A stretch of DNA of 64,000 nt from Ulva prolifera (taxonomy: Eukaryota; Chlorophyta; Ulvophyceae; Ulvales; Ulvaceae). Within the stretch, counting starts at the first letter, position 1. The number at the start of each line of letters is the position of its first letter. The DNA lies in NCBI GenBank assembly GCA_023078555.1, contig CM041198.1:3271354-3335353 (forward strand), in the 5' to 3' direction. A model generated the notes under the pieces. It was given only the letters and a program-made list of their open reading frames with translations, was not told the DNA's origin and ran no database searches. Shown one piece after another: positions 36,757-49,592 of this stretch. A program made the position numbers and the translations under genes.

Positions 36757-37311
36757 TGTGTACCCCAAAATAACGTTATGTACAGCGCTGGGCACTAGGA
36801 GAATGGTGACGTGGTGGTGAGGAAGGTGCGAGGACGGCTCGCGGAAGAGGGGCGGAGGCGTGGCGGAGCCCCCGGATCGGCGAAAGGACTGTTGGCGGAG
36901 CGTCCGGAAGGCAGCCCGGAGTGTGGGAGGAAGTTCCGCGAGCGTTCCGACCGGGTGGCTTCCAAGTGCACTCCACGTGGGTGTACCGCCGGAACGTTTT
37001 CGAAGTGGTGCCGGAACGCGCGAAGGATCCGCAATGCATCCCGAGGACTGTTTGAGGAAGAATGCTTAAAATATCGGAATGGTGACGGATCCGGGAACGT
37101 TCCGGCAGAGCCTTGCGGAAGCCGTCCGGAAGCCTGGACGAACATGATGGTTCATGAGGGGTTACTCTCTGACCGATCGTGCCGGAGGCAGATTACATAC
37201 GTGGTGAGGTCAGCGAGGCCTCCTTTACATGTGTGCCACGTGTATGTTGCCGTTGATACGGATGAGGCTTGGTATCGGTGTTTGTTCTCTCCCATTCACT
37301 CTATTGTAACA
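36757..37311. repeat. Spacer rich in short CGGAA/TTCCG motifs
   Basis: Between about 36,860 and 37,140, CGGAA and its complement TTCCG recur many times in both orientations (CCGGAAGGC, GTTCCGACC, GCCGGAACG, GTTCCGGCAG). Dense inverted pentamers of this kind resemble subterminal motif arrays of DNA transposons. No terminal inverted repeat or target duplication was found for it. Confidence 0.45.
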
Positions 37312-37589
37312 TGTTCGAATGCAAGCGCTAATGGAAGCGTCATACCGAAAGTTTAGTTGGGCGAAATGTTAAGTATGTGTGCGGAGTACTTAGCACATGA
37401 CGCTTGAGATCTGGGATCACACCTGCATGGTCAGTATATGAGTCAGATACTTGAGCCATGACCTTGTTCGACCTATACAGAGAGCTGGAATGTGTCTTCT
37501 CATTCGCGGGCTGGTGACTGCCACGTGTCACCCCGTGCGTGCATTCGCATGTGCACCTGCCTTGTGCGCTACGAAGCACTTTCACAACA
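37312..37589 (-). mobile_element. Solo LTR, 278-bp family, minus strand
   Basis: Starts TGTTCGAATGCAAGCGC and ends TTTCACAACA, with the 5-bp target duplication TAACA on both sides (37,307-37,311 and 37,590-37,594). The same sequence lies in the other orientation at 49,315-49,592, also with its own duplication. The TG...CA ends and 5-bp duplication mark a solo LTR. No internal region of this family is present in the window, so its clade is unknown. Confidence 0.88.
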
Positions 37590-38535
37590 TAACAGGTGTA
37601 CCACGTTTTCGACACAGAATCGCGATTGGCGCACACCACATGACATACGGTCCTGCGGGAAAGGCAGTTTTGCGTGCATATATATATACAAGCAGCATGT
37701 ACACCGTGGTTCCGGAACAAGACAGCTTTGTTGATGTGTTCACACGAGTTCGTAGTCACACAGGAGCTACAGCAAGTTGGCTCACCAAGGGGTGAGCAAC
37801 CAGGGTGAGCAAAGGGCTGAGGACATGTGAATTTGAAGAAACGAGCCCCAAATGGAGCGCGGATCGGCCTCGCAGGTAGTGTAGTTCCTGCTGAATTCAT
37901 AGATGTCGCTGTGGTGCAGAACGGGCATGTTTCGGCAACGTTCTGGGTGCGTATGCATGTGAGGCATCACGACAAAACATCTGTAGTTTGTCCCACGGTG
38001 GCCACGGAGCTCCGCTCTGAGTAGCCCGAGTTATGTAAAAATTCCTCACCGATGCTCAGATGCGACGAGCCGTTCCATGCGCGCGTGTTCTGGCTGACAG
38101 TTATCTCTGGTGTTTGATAGTGCTCCTTACCGCGAGCCTTTGTTCCATGTTGTTTACAACGCATTACGTCAACAAACGGCTTCTTGGACGACTATATGAG
38201 TTTGTGTTGCATTATTGACAGGCTTGGCTCCGATAGCATCCGGCAAGTCGCTGAATGTGCGTGCTATTGGCTTCCTGTCTCAGCGCGGACATGCACGGTG
38301 GGACGTTGGTCCTGCGTCCGTCGCGAGCTGCGACGGCAATTCGTAAATAAATTTCCATTGGGAGGGTCTATGACCAATCTTTCTTGTGATCGTAGTCGCA
38401 CTTGTAGCAGGGTCCCTGTTGGGTGAACGTCATGGATTCGGAGACGGTAGCCTTTGTGAACTCCGGGCGCATCGTCAGCGGAGCACAGGAGAATACAATG
38501 TGATCATCTGCGTGTATTCTTGCTATTATGAGTCC
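37590..38535. other. Spacer without recognised genes
   Basis: No exon or terminal repeat was recognised. A short alternating TA run is at about 37,678-37,688. The right end may belong to the gypsy remains that start at about 38,536. Confidence 0.4.
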
Positions 38536-39302
38536 TCATGTCCAGGCAGCGCTGGTTGCCGGGTCTTGTTGCATCCACTGCCAGTAGTCGCGACCGATGC
38601 ATGGTAACGCATAGCGAGTTGTGCCCGTGTTTCTGCAACTAGTATTACTCCAGGCTGCGTATGTGCGTATGTGTATGTGCGTATGTGTAGAGATGTCGTC
38701 ATCGCGATGCCGCGACTGCATGTAATTGACTACACATTCAACTTCATAAGTGGTCGTGTCCACAGTGGCCGATGACTTGGCAGCTTCAGGGCTGGTGGCG
38801 CATGCAGCATCGAAGGACTCATTGTAAGGTTTCAGCACAGAGAAGTGAAAGACATCATGTAGACCTAGGCGCTGCAGCGTGGTCGGCAATGATATACGGG
38901 CCGCGGCCCGGCCCACCACATCCAGAATTTTACAGGGACCCAACCAACGCGGAGTAAACTTCTTTCGGAGAGATGGATGATGCAGAGCAACCTTACGTAT
39001 AGATAGCAGGACCAAATCACCGATACCTGTTGAATTGTCGGGTAGCGCAGGGAGCTGGGCACCCTAGCGAGCGTACAGAAACGACAGGAGAGAAGGACTC
39101 GGGTAACAATGTAGCACACAGTGGAATGACTGGAACAGGAGCGCCCCAATCGACCAAAGGTAATCGTGTCGATCACAGCAAAACACTTGGAATATATGTG
39201 CCCAGGCCCATCCCTGCTTTGTGCTGTCCTCGCTGCTGATAGCTCTGTGGAACTGTGGGATCGCGCTGCTCGTTGATCTCTGTACGGATCAGGGTCCAGC
39301 AT
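38536..39302 (-). mobile_element. Ty3/gypsy remnant with chromodomain-type integrase end
   Basis: On the minus strand the frame carries the familiar end of gypsy integrase: LRKKFTPRWLGPCKIL followed by LGLHDVFHFSVLKPYN, then TTYEVECVVNY, which looks like the start of a chromodomain. Further integrase-like sequence lies just to the right, up to about 39,300. It differs from the PHD-bearing gypsy family elsewhere in the window. This is a fragment of a chromovirus-like element, broken. Confidence 0.72.
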
Positions 39303-40751
39303 CCCGCGAGATCTGGCGATCTTCTGCGGGCATTGGGAATTGGTATGTATTATCCTTTGTCAATCCAGTACAGCATGATGGTGCTGCATGGAGACACAGA
39401 CGTAGACTGGCTGGCATGGTCATTGACGCTGCACCCCTGGCGTGCGCAAGCGCCGTCCAGGGGTATGCATGCGGCGCATGCATGATGGGGCACGCCCTGC
39501 GCTGGCACTTCGCACTGCCAAAATGCTAAGGCATAAGGTGGCATGACACATGGGATAGGTATGTGAGATTATACATGCTGAGGAATGCTGGTGGCACTTT
39601 ATGGGCATGTGGAATTATGCACATGTAGCTGTATGCATGCAGCTCATGTGCACAGCTCTGACGTGGTACAGGCTTGCACTCTGAGGTGTTCTTTGGGATG
39701 CTTTTGGCTGACTCATTTTAGCAGGGCACTAGCCTGAGATACATACACATGTATCCACAATTGGTGCCTGCACATCTGGAATAGGTGCGCTTCTGAGCAG
39801 ACAGACTTGGCCATTACAACACCTCCCCCCACACACGGGAGCGGAGCAGGGCAAACAAGAGTATGCTCTGCAAGCTCATGACAAGTCTGGAAGCTCAGGT
39901 AAGCAGATAAATGGAGATATTAAATTGACTTGAATGGTAGGGTACATCATAAGACCGGGCCATTGTGGTATTTACAGAGAAGGGTTTACTCATTTGGAAT
40001 ACGGATGAGTGACCTTGTTGGAAATAAGGCTAGTTCTAGAGCTGGCTGGGGAATTCATCGCAAAGATCGTGGAAGTACTCTGGCAACAATTGTCGACCTG
40101 AGTAGCGGTTTATCATTTCACTCATGGCCTCATCTAGGTCTAGGACTGCATCATGCAGCATGCGAGTAACTCTTCTGACATGGCAGAGGTCAGTGAGGTA
40201 CTGAGAGTGGTAGTCTCCAAGCGCTGGCATTGTAGTGGCATCTTGCATCAACTGGCGGACGTTCTGGAGAAAGCGTCGACGCTGGTCGAGGGAATGGGAT
40301 GTCGGATCTTGTGGGATCTCAGGGACTGGCAAGTTTCTTACTGCACACATAGGTGGGTTCAGGGATGATGGAATTGGGTCTGTCGGGTTTTATGGAAGTC
40401 ACATGATGGAAAAACAGGTTGGTGCCCCGCGACATGCAACCTGGCGGATCAGATTTAGGCAGGGGTTGGCCTTGCTCCCGGGAGCCCCCTCCTCACATCA
40501 CCTATGGCCTGGAAATCCCCGGCCTCACAGAGGCAGTCTGCTTACATCTAGGCGTCCCCTTCAGCATCACAGCGGGGGGGCAGCATTAGCGCACATTCGC
40601 TTTGCGGACTCAGTCCGCATCCTACCACAACAACTGCAGTAGGTGACCCTGGAAACTGCTGCCTTATGGGATTCGCTCAACCGAGAACTACGTCTACGCA
40701 GTTTGCGTTTGGGATCGTCGATGTTGCTGCCACCCGCGGGCACCCCCCAGC
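39303..40751. other. Mostly unassigned DNA, possible retroelement remains
   Basis: A minus-strand frame at 40,350-40,036 encodes a charged helical peptide (RRRFLQNVRQLMQDAT, LTDLCHVRRVTRMLHDAV) that could be part of a Gag protein of the neighbouring gypsy remnant, but no motif proves it. The rest has no recognisable feature. Confidence 0.35.
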
Positions 40752-40829
40752 TGCACTGGATCCGCGGATCGTCCGTGCATGGGTGCACCTGTCACCACAC
40801 TGCTGCCCGCAGGCTCATGCATTGTGACA
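40752..40829 (-). mobile_element. Fragment of a Ty1/copia LTR
   Basis: Seventy-eight bases, from TGCACTGGATCCGCGGATCG to ATTGTGACA, match one end of the copia LTR family seen at 34,065, 49,907 and 56,139. Only this end is present, and no target duplication is visible. Confidence 0.8.
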
Positions 40830-40899
40830 TGTGGCACGCACACGCTTGACTTCTGTGGCCTGCGGGCCACAGGCAGCAAGGCATCAAGGTAGTGCAGTG

Positions 40900-41377
40900 A
40901 GCAGCGCTGCTTAGGGAAAGACTGCCTGTCATGGCGCTTCAGCATAGCCACATGTGGTCATGCTGATGGGCATGACACGTACACGCTTCCCCTAGGTGGC
41001 CTGCTGGCCACAACAAATCAGCCAATGAACCAGCCATTGCATGTTGCAACTGCATCATGTGGTGACGATTGCACACTACACACGCATACACCAAACACAG
41101 ACACTACATGATCCTTAAACTGTCATTACGGATATTTGCTAGGTCTCCTAATGTGGTCCTCATCTGTAAGGACTATACTTGTTAGGACATCCTACCTGTT
41201 AGGACGGAACCCTATCTTTCCAAACATGTGCCAAACCAGTCCTTATGTAAGGATTTCAAGCATGCCACAAATCCTTGCACTGTCCTTACATCAGCCTAGC
41301 TTAGGCCTAACAACGCATATAAGGACACTGTATGGCTGAAGTGAGGCTGCTGTAAGGGCATTTCAGTGCTACTAGTG
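40900..41377. mobile_element. CACTA-like element terminus (right end only)
   Basis: The stretch from about 40,920 (CTTCAGCATAGCCACATGTG) and the many TAAGGAC/GTCCTTA motifs at 41,110-41,330 match the right part of the CACTA element at 57,686-60,608. It ends AGTGCTACTAGTG at 41,377, the expected terminus. The matching left end was not found. The plus-strand copia sequence begins directly after it, so this may be the element that interrupts that copia copy. Confidence 0.6.
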
Positions 41378-44329
41378 GTGCGTCGGGTCATGAGGACTGC
41401 GGATCAGATGATTCGCCACGTACGCAAGTACGATGCGTCCGCCATTGTGGACAAGCGGGAGCCTAAGGAGTTTGCGAACTCCTATACGGTTGCCTTCGAG
41501 GGGGACAATGAGGGTGAGCGTGTGGCTGATGCTGATGTCCCTCCTTTCGCGGCAGATCACACGTATGACCGGGGAGTGTTGCGTCGTCTGCGTGACCAGC
41601 TTCACACCCCCCCTGGTCATGGTAGGGTTCCTGTCATGGAAATGACATTCCGGCAGGATAACCCTGAGCCCAGTCCTGCTGTGTACTCTCCACGATTTGG
41701 AGCTGGCTCCTCTGCGGAGATCATCCGACGTGACCCTGCTCGGGCCACACCGGAAATGGCCAGATCAGCTTTGCATCGCACGCATGCGACATCCAGAGCT
41801 GCTGCTCACCCCGACGTCCCTGTCCCCCCTCGTGTGCGCGGCGAAGTGCATCACCCTGTCGCTATGCCCTCTCGTACTGCGCAGTATGTTGTCACGCGCA
41901 ACGCTGTGTTGCACGACCCTGGTGTAGAAGCTGCCTTTCCTGTTCAAATGTCTGTCAGTGCGTCTGACGATGACATGGATGCGGACGACGCTAGGCCTGG
42001 CATCTATGATGATGACGATGAACAAGATATGGACTACACCGTCTCAGATGATGAACGGGCTGCGGCCCATCAGCATCTGGAGGCTCAGCGGGTCCGTTCC
42101 GGAAGTAATTCGGCAGCGGCCTCAGCATCTGGCGCGGGGGCAGTTGCTCAGCCCCTGCGAGGAGCCGAGGCGCCGAGGCCCTTCTGGGAGGATGAGCCAG
42201 ATGAGGTGGAGACCGGGTCCGAATTAGGGGGAGAGGATCCGGACCCCTCCGCCGCAGTTGGGGTTGATTTGCCTAACGAGGTGAGGGCCATTCCAGCTGC
42301 CTTACCTCGTATTAAAAGCAATCCTCTTGTACGCAGACGCCTTGTTCCTTTGGCTGCGGATATAGCAGCTGTACACATGAATGAGCCTGCGGGTTCTGAC
42401 ATTGCTAGTAGTGAAACAGTAGCTGCTATTGACGCCCCGGGCTGCAGCCAGGACACATCAGCCGCGGCTGACTGTGGAGTGTCCTGTGCAGGCCTGAAGC
42501 ATCAGCATGTGGAGTCTAGACCAGATCTGGTGAGCAGCAGAATGCTCAGCGTCGTGGGTCGCGCAGAGCAGCTGCCGCCAGGAAGCAGAAGGCCTCCGAC
42601 CCTAGGGCAGCTGATATGCCTTCTTTGAAGGAAGCACTCGCGAGTGCTGACAGGGATGCATGGTTGCGTGCCATGTAGGAGGAGGTAGATGCACTGGGTG
42701 AGCACGGAACCTTCGGGTTGTGCTATCTGCCTGCGGGCAAACGGGCTATCTCGGGCAAATGGGTGCTCAAGATCAAGCGTGGGCCTGCGGGCGAGATTCA
42801 GCGCTATAAGGCGCGATATGTAGCTCGTGGTTTTTCTCGGGTTGAGGGAATTGACTTTTTCGAGACTTGGTCTCCTGTCGGTAGTTATGCGACACTTCGT
42901 GTGTTGCTGTCAGTTGCTGCTCAGGAAGATTTAGAAATTAGACACATTGATATTCAGTGTGCTTTTCTGAATGGTGAGCTGGAGGAGCAAGTGTTCGTTG
43001 AACAGCCCCCGTTCTTCACTGACGGGACAGCACATGTATGGAGATTGCATAAAACCTTGTATGGCCTGAAGCAAGCTGCTCGCGAGTGGCATAAAGCTTT
43101 GATAAAGGTCTTAGCTGAGATGGGATTCGTGTGCGCACAAAGTGATCCCGGACTGTATGCACAGGGCAGACGACCAGCATGCACACCCATGGGTGAGCAT
43201 GTTGGGTGCGCAAGCTGCACTGAAATATTAAATGTGCTGAAACAGCTTCAATTTGGCTCGCGCAGGCGCACAGTAGTGGATATGTACATTTAATGGATCA
43301 AGGAAGCATTCCGAAGGTGATCGCTGGAGAACTTGGCCTCCCGTGGCTTCATGATAGTGGCTCGGACGCGACGCAGCGAACGGTGACATGGCACGCAGGA
43401 GACATAGCATTGTGCACAGACCGTGCAATAATGTTCTTAGCTACTTAGTTTGAACACTTGACTGGTTTGCGGCACGGTCTGCCATAATCTGGCTCTCTCG
43501 TGTCCGCTCCGTGATGCCATGGCTCCGCGGCAACGCAGCACGATTTGATAGTACAATTCAGATCCAAGGCCGGAAAAGGCTAAAATGTATGGCTTCAGCC
43601 AATTTGTGAACTCGAGTTATGTTAGTCTGCTGCTGCATGCCATCCTGTGACTGGTGCGCTTGCAGTGAGACAGGTACATGTGCGGCCATCATATGCACTG
43701 TATGTTGGAGAGATCCACTATAGGTTCCGTGCGCGCGAGAAGTCTACGTCAGAAATAACAGACAGCTCTTTGGTATGTCTAAGAGGGCCAACTCCAGCCA
43801 AATCAGGGCATGCCAGGTGTCGTGTGTGGTCGTGCTGTTGCGAAAATTGCCAAGCTGTCTGCTGTCATCCCTTGCAAAGCCACGATCATGTCCACAGTGT
43901 TTTCACGATGATGAGATCTGATTATATCAGCCGCGGAATGGTGTGCCAAAAGCTTCTGGGTACGTGGCGTTGCCAGTTAAGCAAAGCGCACTGCAAGCAT
44001 GAATGTGAGGTTGCAGCCCTCGCGAACGCCCCTCTCAACACAACCTTGCTGAATGCAAGTGCTTTTTCATATGAGAAGTGCACAGCACCAGTTGCACGAT
44101 GACAATGTGGAAGCCTCCGTGCGTTACGATTCGCGGGCCACTGCACACCGATCGATATTCATCAATTCGATGTCGCTGGACATAGTTTTGCCCAGGATCA
44201 CTTATGCAATATAATAGCGGGCAATAAGCCTGGATTGTGTGCCATATTGCACGTCTTCTAGTTGGCGCACTCTGCGTCTGCGCACCCACTCGCGTTTGCG
44301 CGCCTGTAAAACCAAGGCTCACCCACTGG

Positions 44330-45802
44330 TAGGGATGGCACAGAGCCGAGGTGAGTGTCCATCTCGTCTCGTGCCGAGGTCTAGGTGGCACGAGATCAAC
44401 CGAGGTGACCTAGGAATCGTACGAGTTGACCTCGGAATCGTACGATTTCACCTCGGACTCGTACCATTTGACCTCGGACTCGTACGATTCACCTCGGATT
44501 GCACTATTACACCTCGGATGGGGTGTGCAGGCATGTACAAAGGAGTATTACGCTTGTTCAATCAATATATAGCATTGCAATACAATACAGTCGACATACA
44601 AACCTTACAATAGTCATTCAATTGATTCCACCTCCCTCTCTGCATCCTCATGTGCAAGTGCCTCCATGTCCGCAACTAAAACCTCCTCATCACATGCTTC
44701 CACCACAGATGCATTTTTGTTCTGTGCGACGAACACCATCTTGTCAGCAGTACTCACCTTCAAACGACTTCGCAACTTGTCGTACAACCTGCCAAACTTG
44801 CTCAAGTTCCGCTTATAACTCCTTGCTTGGTGGTTTCATACAGTATTAAGAGCTGATTGCCTAGCAGCTCCCTCCTTGTGGGAGGTTTGATGCCCAACAG
44901 ACTCAAAGCTTGGATGAGGTCTTCGTGCTCGATTCTCTGTGCCGGTGTGAAAGTAGAGATAAACCACGACGATAATAGCCTATTAAAAGCTTCGCGGGTT
45001 TTCGCTGGCATTGTGTGTGCCGTGAGAGCATTACGCACAGGCACGGAACACGAAGCGTCCGCTGAATCGATGAGGACTACACCCGCCAACTCCGCGGCTT
45101 CTGCGTGTCACGCCAGCTGCCCTTAGTCTGCCTCTAACGGTGAGGCGTGCTTGTGTGGTGCAAGACGACATGCACTTGTACCGAATCGTACCAGCGGCGG
45201 ATTGGCGTGCTTCCGCGAGGTGCGTTTCGATAGGAAGCTGCTTCTTGCACGTAGCACCTTCCTCTCGGTTAAGGATCATGTACTTGGCAATAGAATCGTG
45301 TGGGTTTTTGATTGAAAGGAGAGTTTGACAAAACTTGCATCTGTAGAATACCCCGTGATCTGTCTTTGCGGTAGTGACACACTCCCAATACTTCTTCTGG
45401 CCCCTATTACGTGCCTTTTCAGCTTTGAGATACAACTCATCTATGTGTTAGTTTCTGGCGCGCTACGCTTTCTGCCTGATGCAGAGGACATAAGAACTGT
45501 TGTAATCGTCCATACCGGGCACTTGTTTAATTCAATTGCAGGATCGCCAGTGGTAATCAATGTGAGTAATTTATTTATAGTTTGTTCATGCCCTGGGCTT
45601 GTGCACCTGTGTCCGCAATATGTGGTTTCCAATCAGTGTCTAGTAGTGCGTCTGAGGCTTTAAGCAGTGTTCGATATAACGGGACCTAGACCCCATCCGA
45701 GGTGGGCCATTTTTTCACCTCGGCCTCGGTACGAGACTCGTACCGAGTTCATTCACCTCGGACTAGAACGAGGTCCTCGACCTCGCCTTTGTGCCATCAC
45801 TA
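44330..45802 (-). mobile_element. hAT DNA transposon, deletion derivative (1473 bp)
   Basis: The inverted ends read TAGGGATGGCACAGAGCCGAGGT on the left; the inverted right end reads TAGTGATGGCACAAAGGCGAGGT. An exact 8-bp target duplication, CCCACTGG, lies at 44,322-44,329 and 45,803-45,810. Both are standard hAT marks. Many CACCTCGG/CCGAGGT motifs and TCGTACGA palindromes fill the subterminal zones (44,340-44,520 and 45,680-45,790). It encodes only the beginning and end of a transposase on the minus strand, so it would need enzyme from elsewhere to move. Confidence 0.93.
44614..45435 (-). pseudogene. Remnant hAT transposase (BED finger and C-terminal end)
   Basis: The 5' part at about 45,435-45,230 encodes a BED-type zinc finger (KKYWECVTTAK, FYRCKFC). 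The frame then shifts to 45,089-44,802, which encodes a helical region (TREAFNRLLSSWFISTFTPA, followed by PPTRRELLGNQL) typical of the segment after the BED finger. The end at 44,805-44,614 (RSRLKVSTADKMVFVAQN and an acidic tail) resembles the dimerisation end of hAT transposases. The catalytic core and the insertion domain are absent, and at least two frame changes are present. The call as hAT is supported by the element ends. Confidence 0.8.
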
Positions 45803-48800
45803 CCCACTGGAGTGCGCCATCGAGTGCGCGACACATGAATGCGTGAGCATGCTAGGTGCGCTGAACTGCATCAACACGCAAATCATCAAATAGATGCTTC
45901 ATGATCAGGTACAGCATTGTCGTACGTGTTCGGTACATTCCTATCATCGCTGGCGCCCATCTACGGTGGTCCTTGAACCACCTCAAGTCGCTCCCACTAT
46001 GCGCTGCTCAGTCTTCCTCAAATTGCATACTACCATACATAAAATACACTCAACATCCAACATCAAATCGACACTAGCTGGTATATACTTGCTCACTGCA
46101 CAATTGAACGTGGCCTGATCGAGAGGAGGACTGCTCCTTCGCCAAGTCTGCTCCTACATACCAGAGATGATATGACGCCTTGTTGTACAGACCAAGGCAC
46201 CTACGGTGTAAAATTTCACGGACAGAAAACAATGAAGATGCAAGGTGGCATTCAGAGATGCAAGACAGTGTATGCACACCTGCCATGCTAGGCTTACTGC
46301 ATCGGTCTTGTCAGGTATTTAAAGCTGTGGCAATTGCCATCCTGCATGTGATCAGTTTTTTCATTCAGAGCACCTTAGTATGAAATGAGTCTATCGATCG
46401 ACTGAACACATCAGCAAGCTATCGGGGCAGCAGCAAACCATTTGGACCATCAGGCCACTTCGGTCAGCAGATATATGCTGCATGTCCTCATCGTGGCTGT
46501 ACCGATTGTCGATGCCTCAATCTCTGTATGTTGCAATCTGTGTGCTGGTTGCAGACCTAGATGAGCAAGTATTTCTGAGACGTCCAGAGCTGGCAGCCAT
46601 CCGAGTCAGGACATCAGCAACAACAGCTAGGCGTTGTGACCATTTACAGCAAATGTATCAGTATCATGTGACCGACCGTTTGTGCTAAAGCTGCAACCAA
46701 AAGTCAGTAGCTAGCTTGACAGTCTCAGAACGAACCTCTGCACAACAAAGGTCTCGGATTGAGAGTTGAAAAATACACATTGATTGTCGACATCGGATCT
46801 GTGTCTCAAGTTGGAGAGGTGTAGCAAGTGCACCTGCATGCAAGCACAGCTCTTGACATCAGGCAAACGCTTCGAGGTATGCACCATTTCAAGACATTGT
46901 ATGGAACAAACAGAGTCTAATCAACGTCACTCACGCGAACACAAGCTCGCCCTTGTCTTCGCCGGGCCCGGGGTCTGCTCGAGGGGCTTGATCTGATCAA
47001 CAACGAGCGCTCGTGAAATGTGCGCGACAGCACAGTGTACAGACATAAAAGATATTACGGCATGGAGGATCAAGTAATACATACTTGCGAAACGATCTGC
47101 GCCATCGGTGAATGCAGATCACATGGTTATACTGCAACGGGGAGCTGCAACTGACACGGCGACATGCAGGGGCTGATCAACGCAGCATCAAAAGCCTTCC
47201 CTAACGCACCGAAGTTAAATATCCACTTCAGAAAGTAATTATGTTTCGTAGCGACGGCTGCCTGCAAGCGACGCTACCGCAAGTACTACACGCGAATGCT
47301 GTGTTGTGGCCGTTATCTGTCCATGCAATCGCTTCGACATGTAATTGCACCAGTATATAACATGTCTTGCACTGGCGTACACGGGATAGCTGTCCGCTGC
47401 ACGGGTCGTCTGATGTTTAACCATGTGTGGCGGAGTGGCAACGATGCACTGATCTACAGTTGTTCGTACCTCGGCGACGTCTAAAAGCATGAACACCATC
47501 GCGCGCCATTGCAATGCGCCGCATTAAAGGATGCTGCACTTTGTGTAGACCGTTGGATATGACATGACGGACTTTTTCACGTCTGCAACACCATTGAACG
47601 GGCTGTCGATGGCTCTGTGTGGCCTTTGCTAGGACAGACCTTGCAGACAATCGACCACGGGTTACAGCATGCTCTTCAATGGTGACAGATTTATGCGAAA
47701 GCACGGATATCTGATCTGGTGTATGGCGCAGTTGGCTCGTACTTCAGTCACACGGCATGGACACCACGTGCAATCTCCATTCACCATTCACGGACACATC
47801 CCAGCTGATTTGAGCCAACTAAATTCACATTGGCATGTGCAGAGGGTGCTGAGCCCGCCTCAGTGTTGACTTGAACAGGCTCATCCACAACCTTCACATA
47901 GTACACACTATCCAACCAGCAGACTGAGCCTAGCAGCCTTCCTCCACTTGATGAGATGGTGTAACATGCCATGCTCTGCGGATCCCCATGACGCTGGGCC
48001 TTTCACCGGCCAGGTTCCCACAAAGCGCACCTCACTCAGAACCATGGCACACCCGCTGGGTGAGCTGTCGTAGTGACCCACGCTCCAGGAACCCAGCTCC
48101 ACATTCCAACAGCTGTACATCAACTCTGGTACTGTGATTTTGAATTCCAAACACGATTAGGCCCGCCGCAGACCCGGTTGCAGTGACTTTGCTAGACCAG
48201 CTCACCCACAATCGGCGCACCCTTTGACGTGGAGCACCCACCAGGTGGGTAGAAAAGGGTGATGGGTGGCCATCAGATGCATCTCCTAGCTATCACAGGG
48301 GTTCCAAGCCCACCAACGTATGTTAAATTGACTCTAGAGCACAATGATACCTTTAGATCATCGAATCTCGCATTTCCGAAGGACTTACGATTCGGCTCAC
48401 CCCAAGATCGCGCACCCAGTCCAGTGGCGCACCTGGGTGTGCAAGTGTGGCGTAATACCTGTGTGTTAGGACATCTGGTCGATGTTTTATTTTCTTATGG
48501 GTTGATGCCTTGTTCATTTTCAGTAGCTCTGCGGGGCTGCAGGAACTTGTCGATATCATTCTCACATTATTCGAAGGCAGAGACCTATGTGAACTTGCAT
48601 GGGCACTCGGCACAGAGATCATGCATGATTGCAAGGCCAAAACAATCATCATGACACAACGAAATAAAATTCAGAACTTGCTTGAAAACTACAGTATGTC
48701 TGACTGTCGCAAATCTCCCTTAGTACCGCGGCAACAACTAAGGAGTATGAAAGAGCATCCTGACCTGGAGAAAGCCAGTGCTGCTAAGCATTCCAGATTC

Positions 48801-49314
48801 ATGAGTGCTGTAGGAAGCATCCAGTATATTGCAGGAGTGACACGACCTGACGTGAGCTATGTGGCACATGCCCTGGCCCGGCATATGTCTAGTAGTCTAA
48901 AGGAACATTGGTCTGCCGTGCAACATGTTCTGAGATACCTGCAGTCCACAAAGAATCTAGGGATCAAATTAATAGGCTCTGTGGGACAAGGGTGTTTGTT
49001 GGAAGCTTTTTCAGATGCAGATTTTGCGAACTCTGCCGATCTGAAAAGTGTATCTGGTATGGTTATTTGGGTGCATGGGATCTGTGTTCTCTGGCGTTCG
49101 AAGAAGCAGAGTATAGTGGGGATACAACAGAGGCTGAGCTCATCGCGATGAGTGCAACAGCCAACGAGTTAATGTGGGTGAAGCAGTTGCTTCTTGATTT
49201 GAAACTCGTCCCACATAAGCCAACTCTGTGGGGTGACAATAAGAGTGCCAACATCTTGGCTGTGAATGCTGTGTCCACTGACAGATCCAAGCACATTCGT
49301 GTGCGGCACTTGCG

Positions 49315-49592
49315 TGTTGTGAAAGTGCCTCGTAGCGCACAAGGCATGTGCACATGCGGATGCACGCACGGGGTGACACGTGGCAGTCACTAGCCCGCGA
49401 ACGAGAAGACACATTCCAGCTCTCTGTATAGGTCGAACAAGGTCATGGTTCAAGTATCTGACTAAGATACTGACCATGCAGGTGTGATCCCAGATCTCAG
49501 GCGTCATGTGCTAAGTACTCCGCACACATACTTAACATTTCGCCCAACTAAACTTACGGTATGACGCTTCCACTCGCGCTTGCATTCGAACA
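49315..49592 (+). mobile_element. Solo LTR, 278-bp family, inside copia RNase H region
   Basis: Begins TGTTGTGAAAGTGCC and ends GCATTCGAACA, flanked by the 5-bp duplication TTGCG (49,310-49,314 and 49,593-49,597). It matches the copy at 37,312-37,589 in inverted orientation. It lies in the last part of the plus-strand copia coding region, so it inserted after that element. Confidence 0.9.

Larger units (their letters stand above)
43160..48458. mobile_element. 5.3-kb insertion of unknown class inside copia RT
   Basis: The copia RT sequence stops after CTGTATG (43,153-43,159) and resumes at CTGTGTG (48,459-48,465), so a 7-bp near-duplication flanks the insert. The intact relative shows these bases once. 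The insert begins CACAGGGCAGACGACC and ends GGCGTAATAC, and no clear inverted ends are seen. Apart from the hAT element inside it, it encodes nothing recognisable. Its class is undetermined. Confidence 0.6.
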
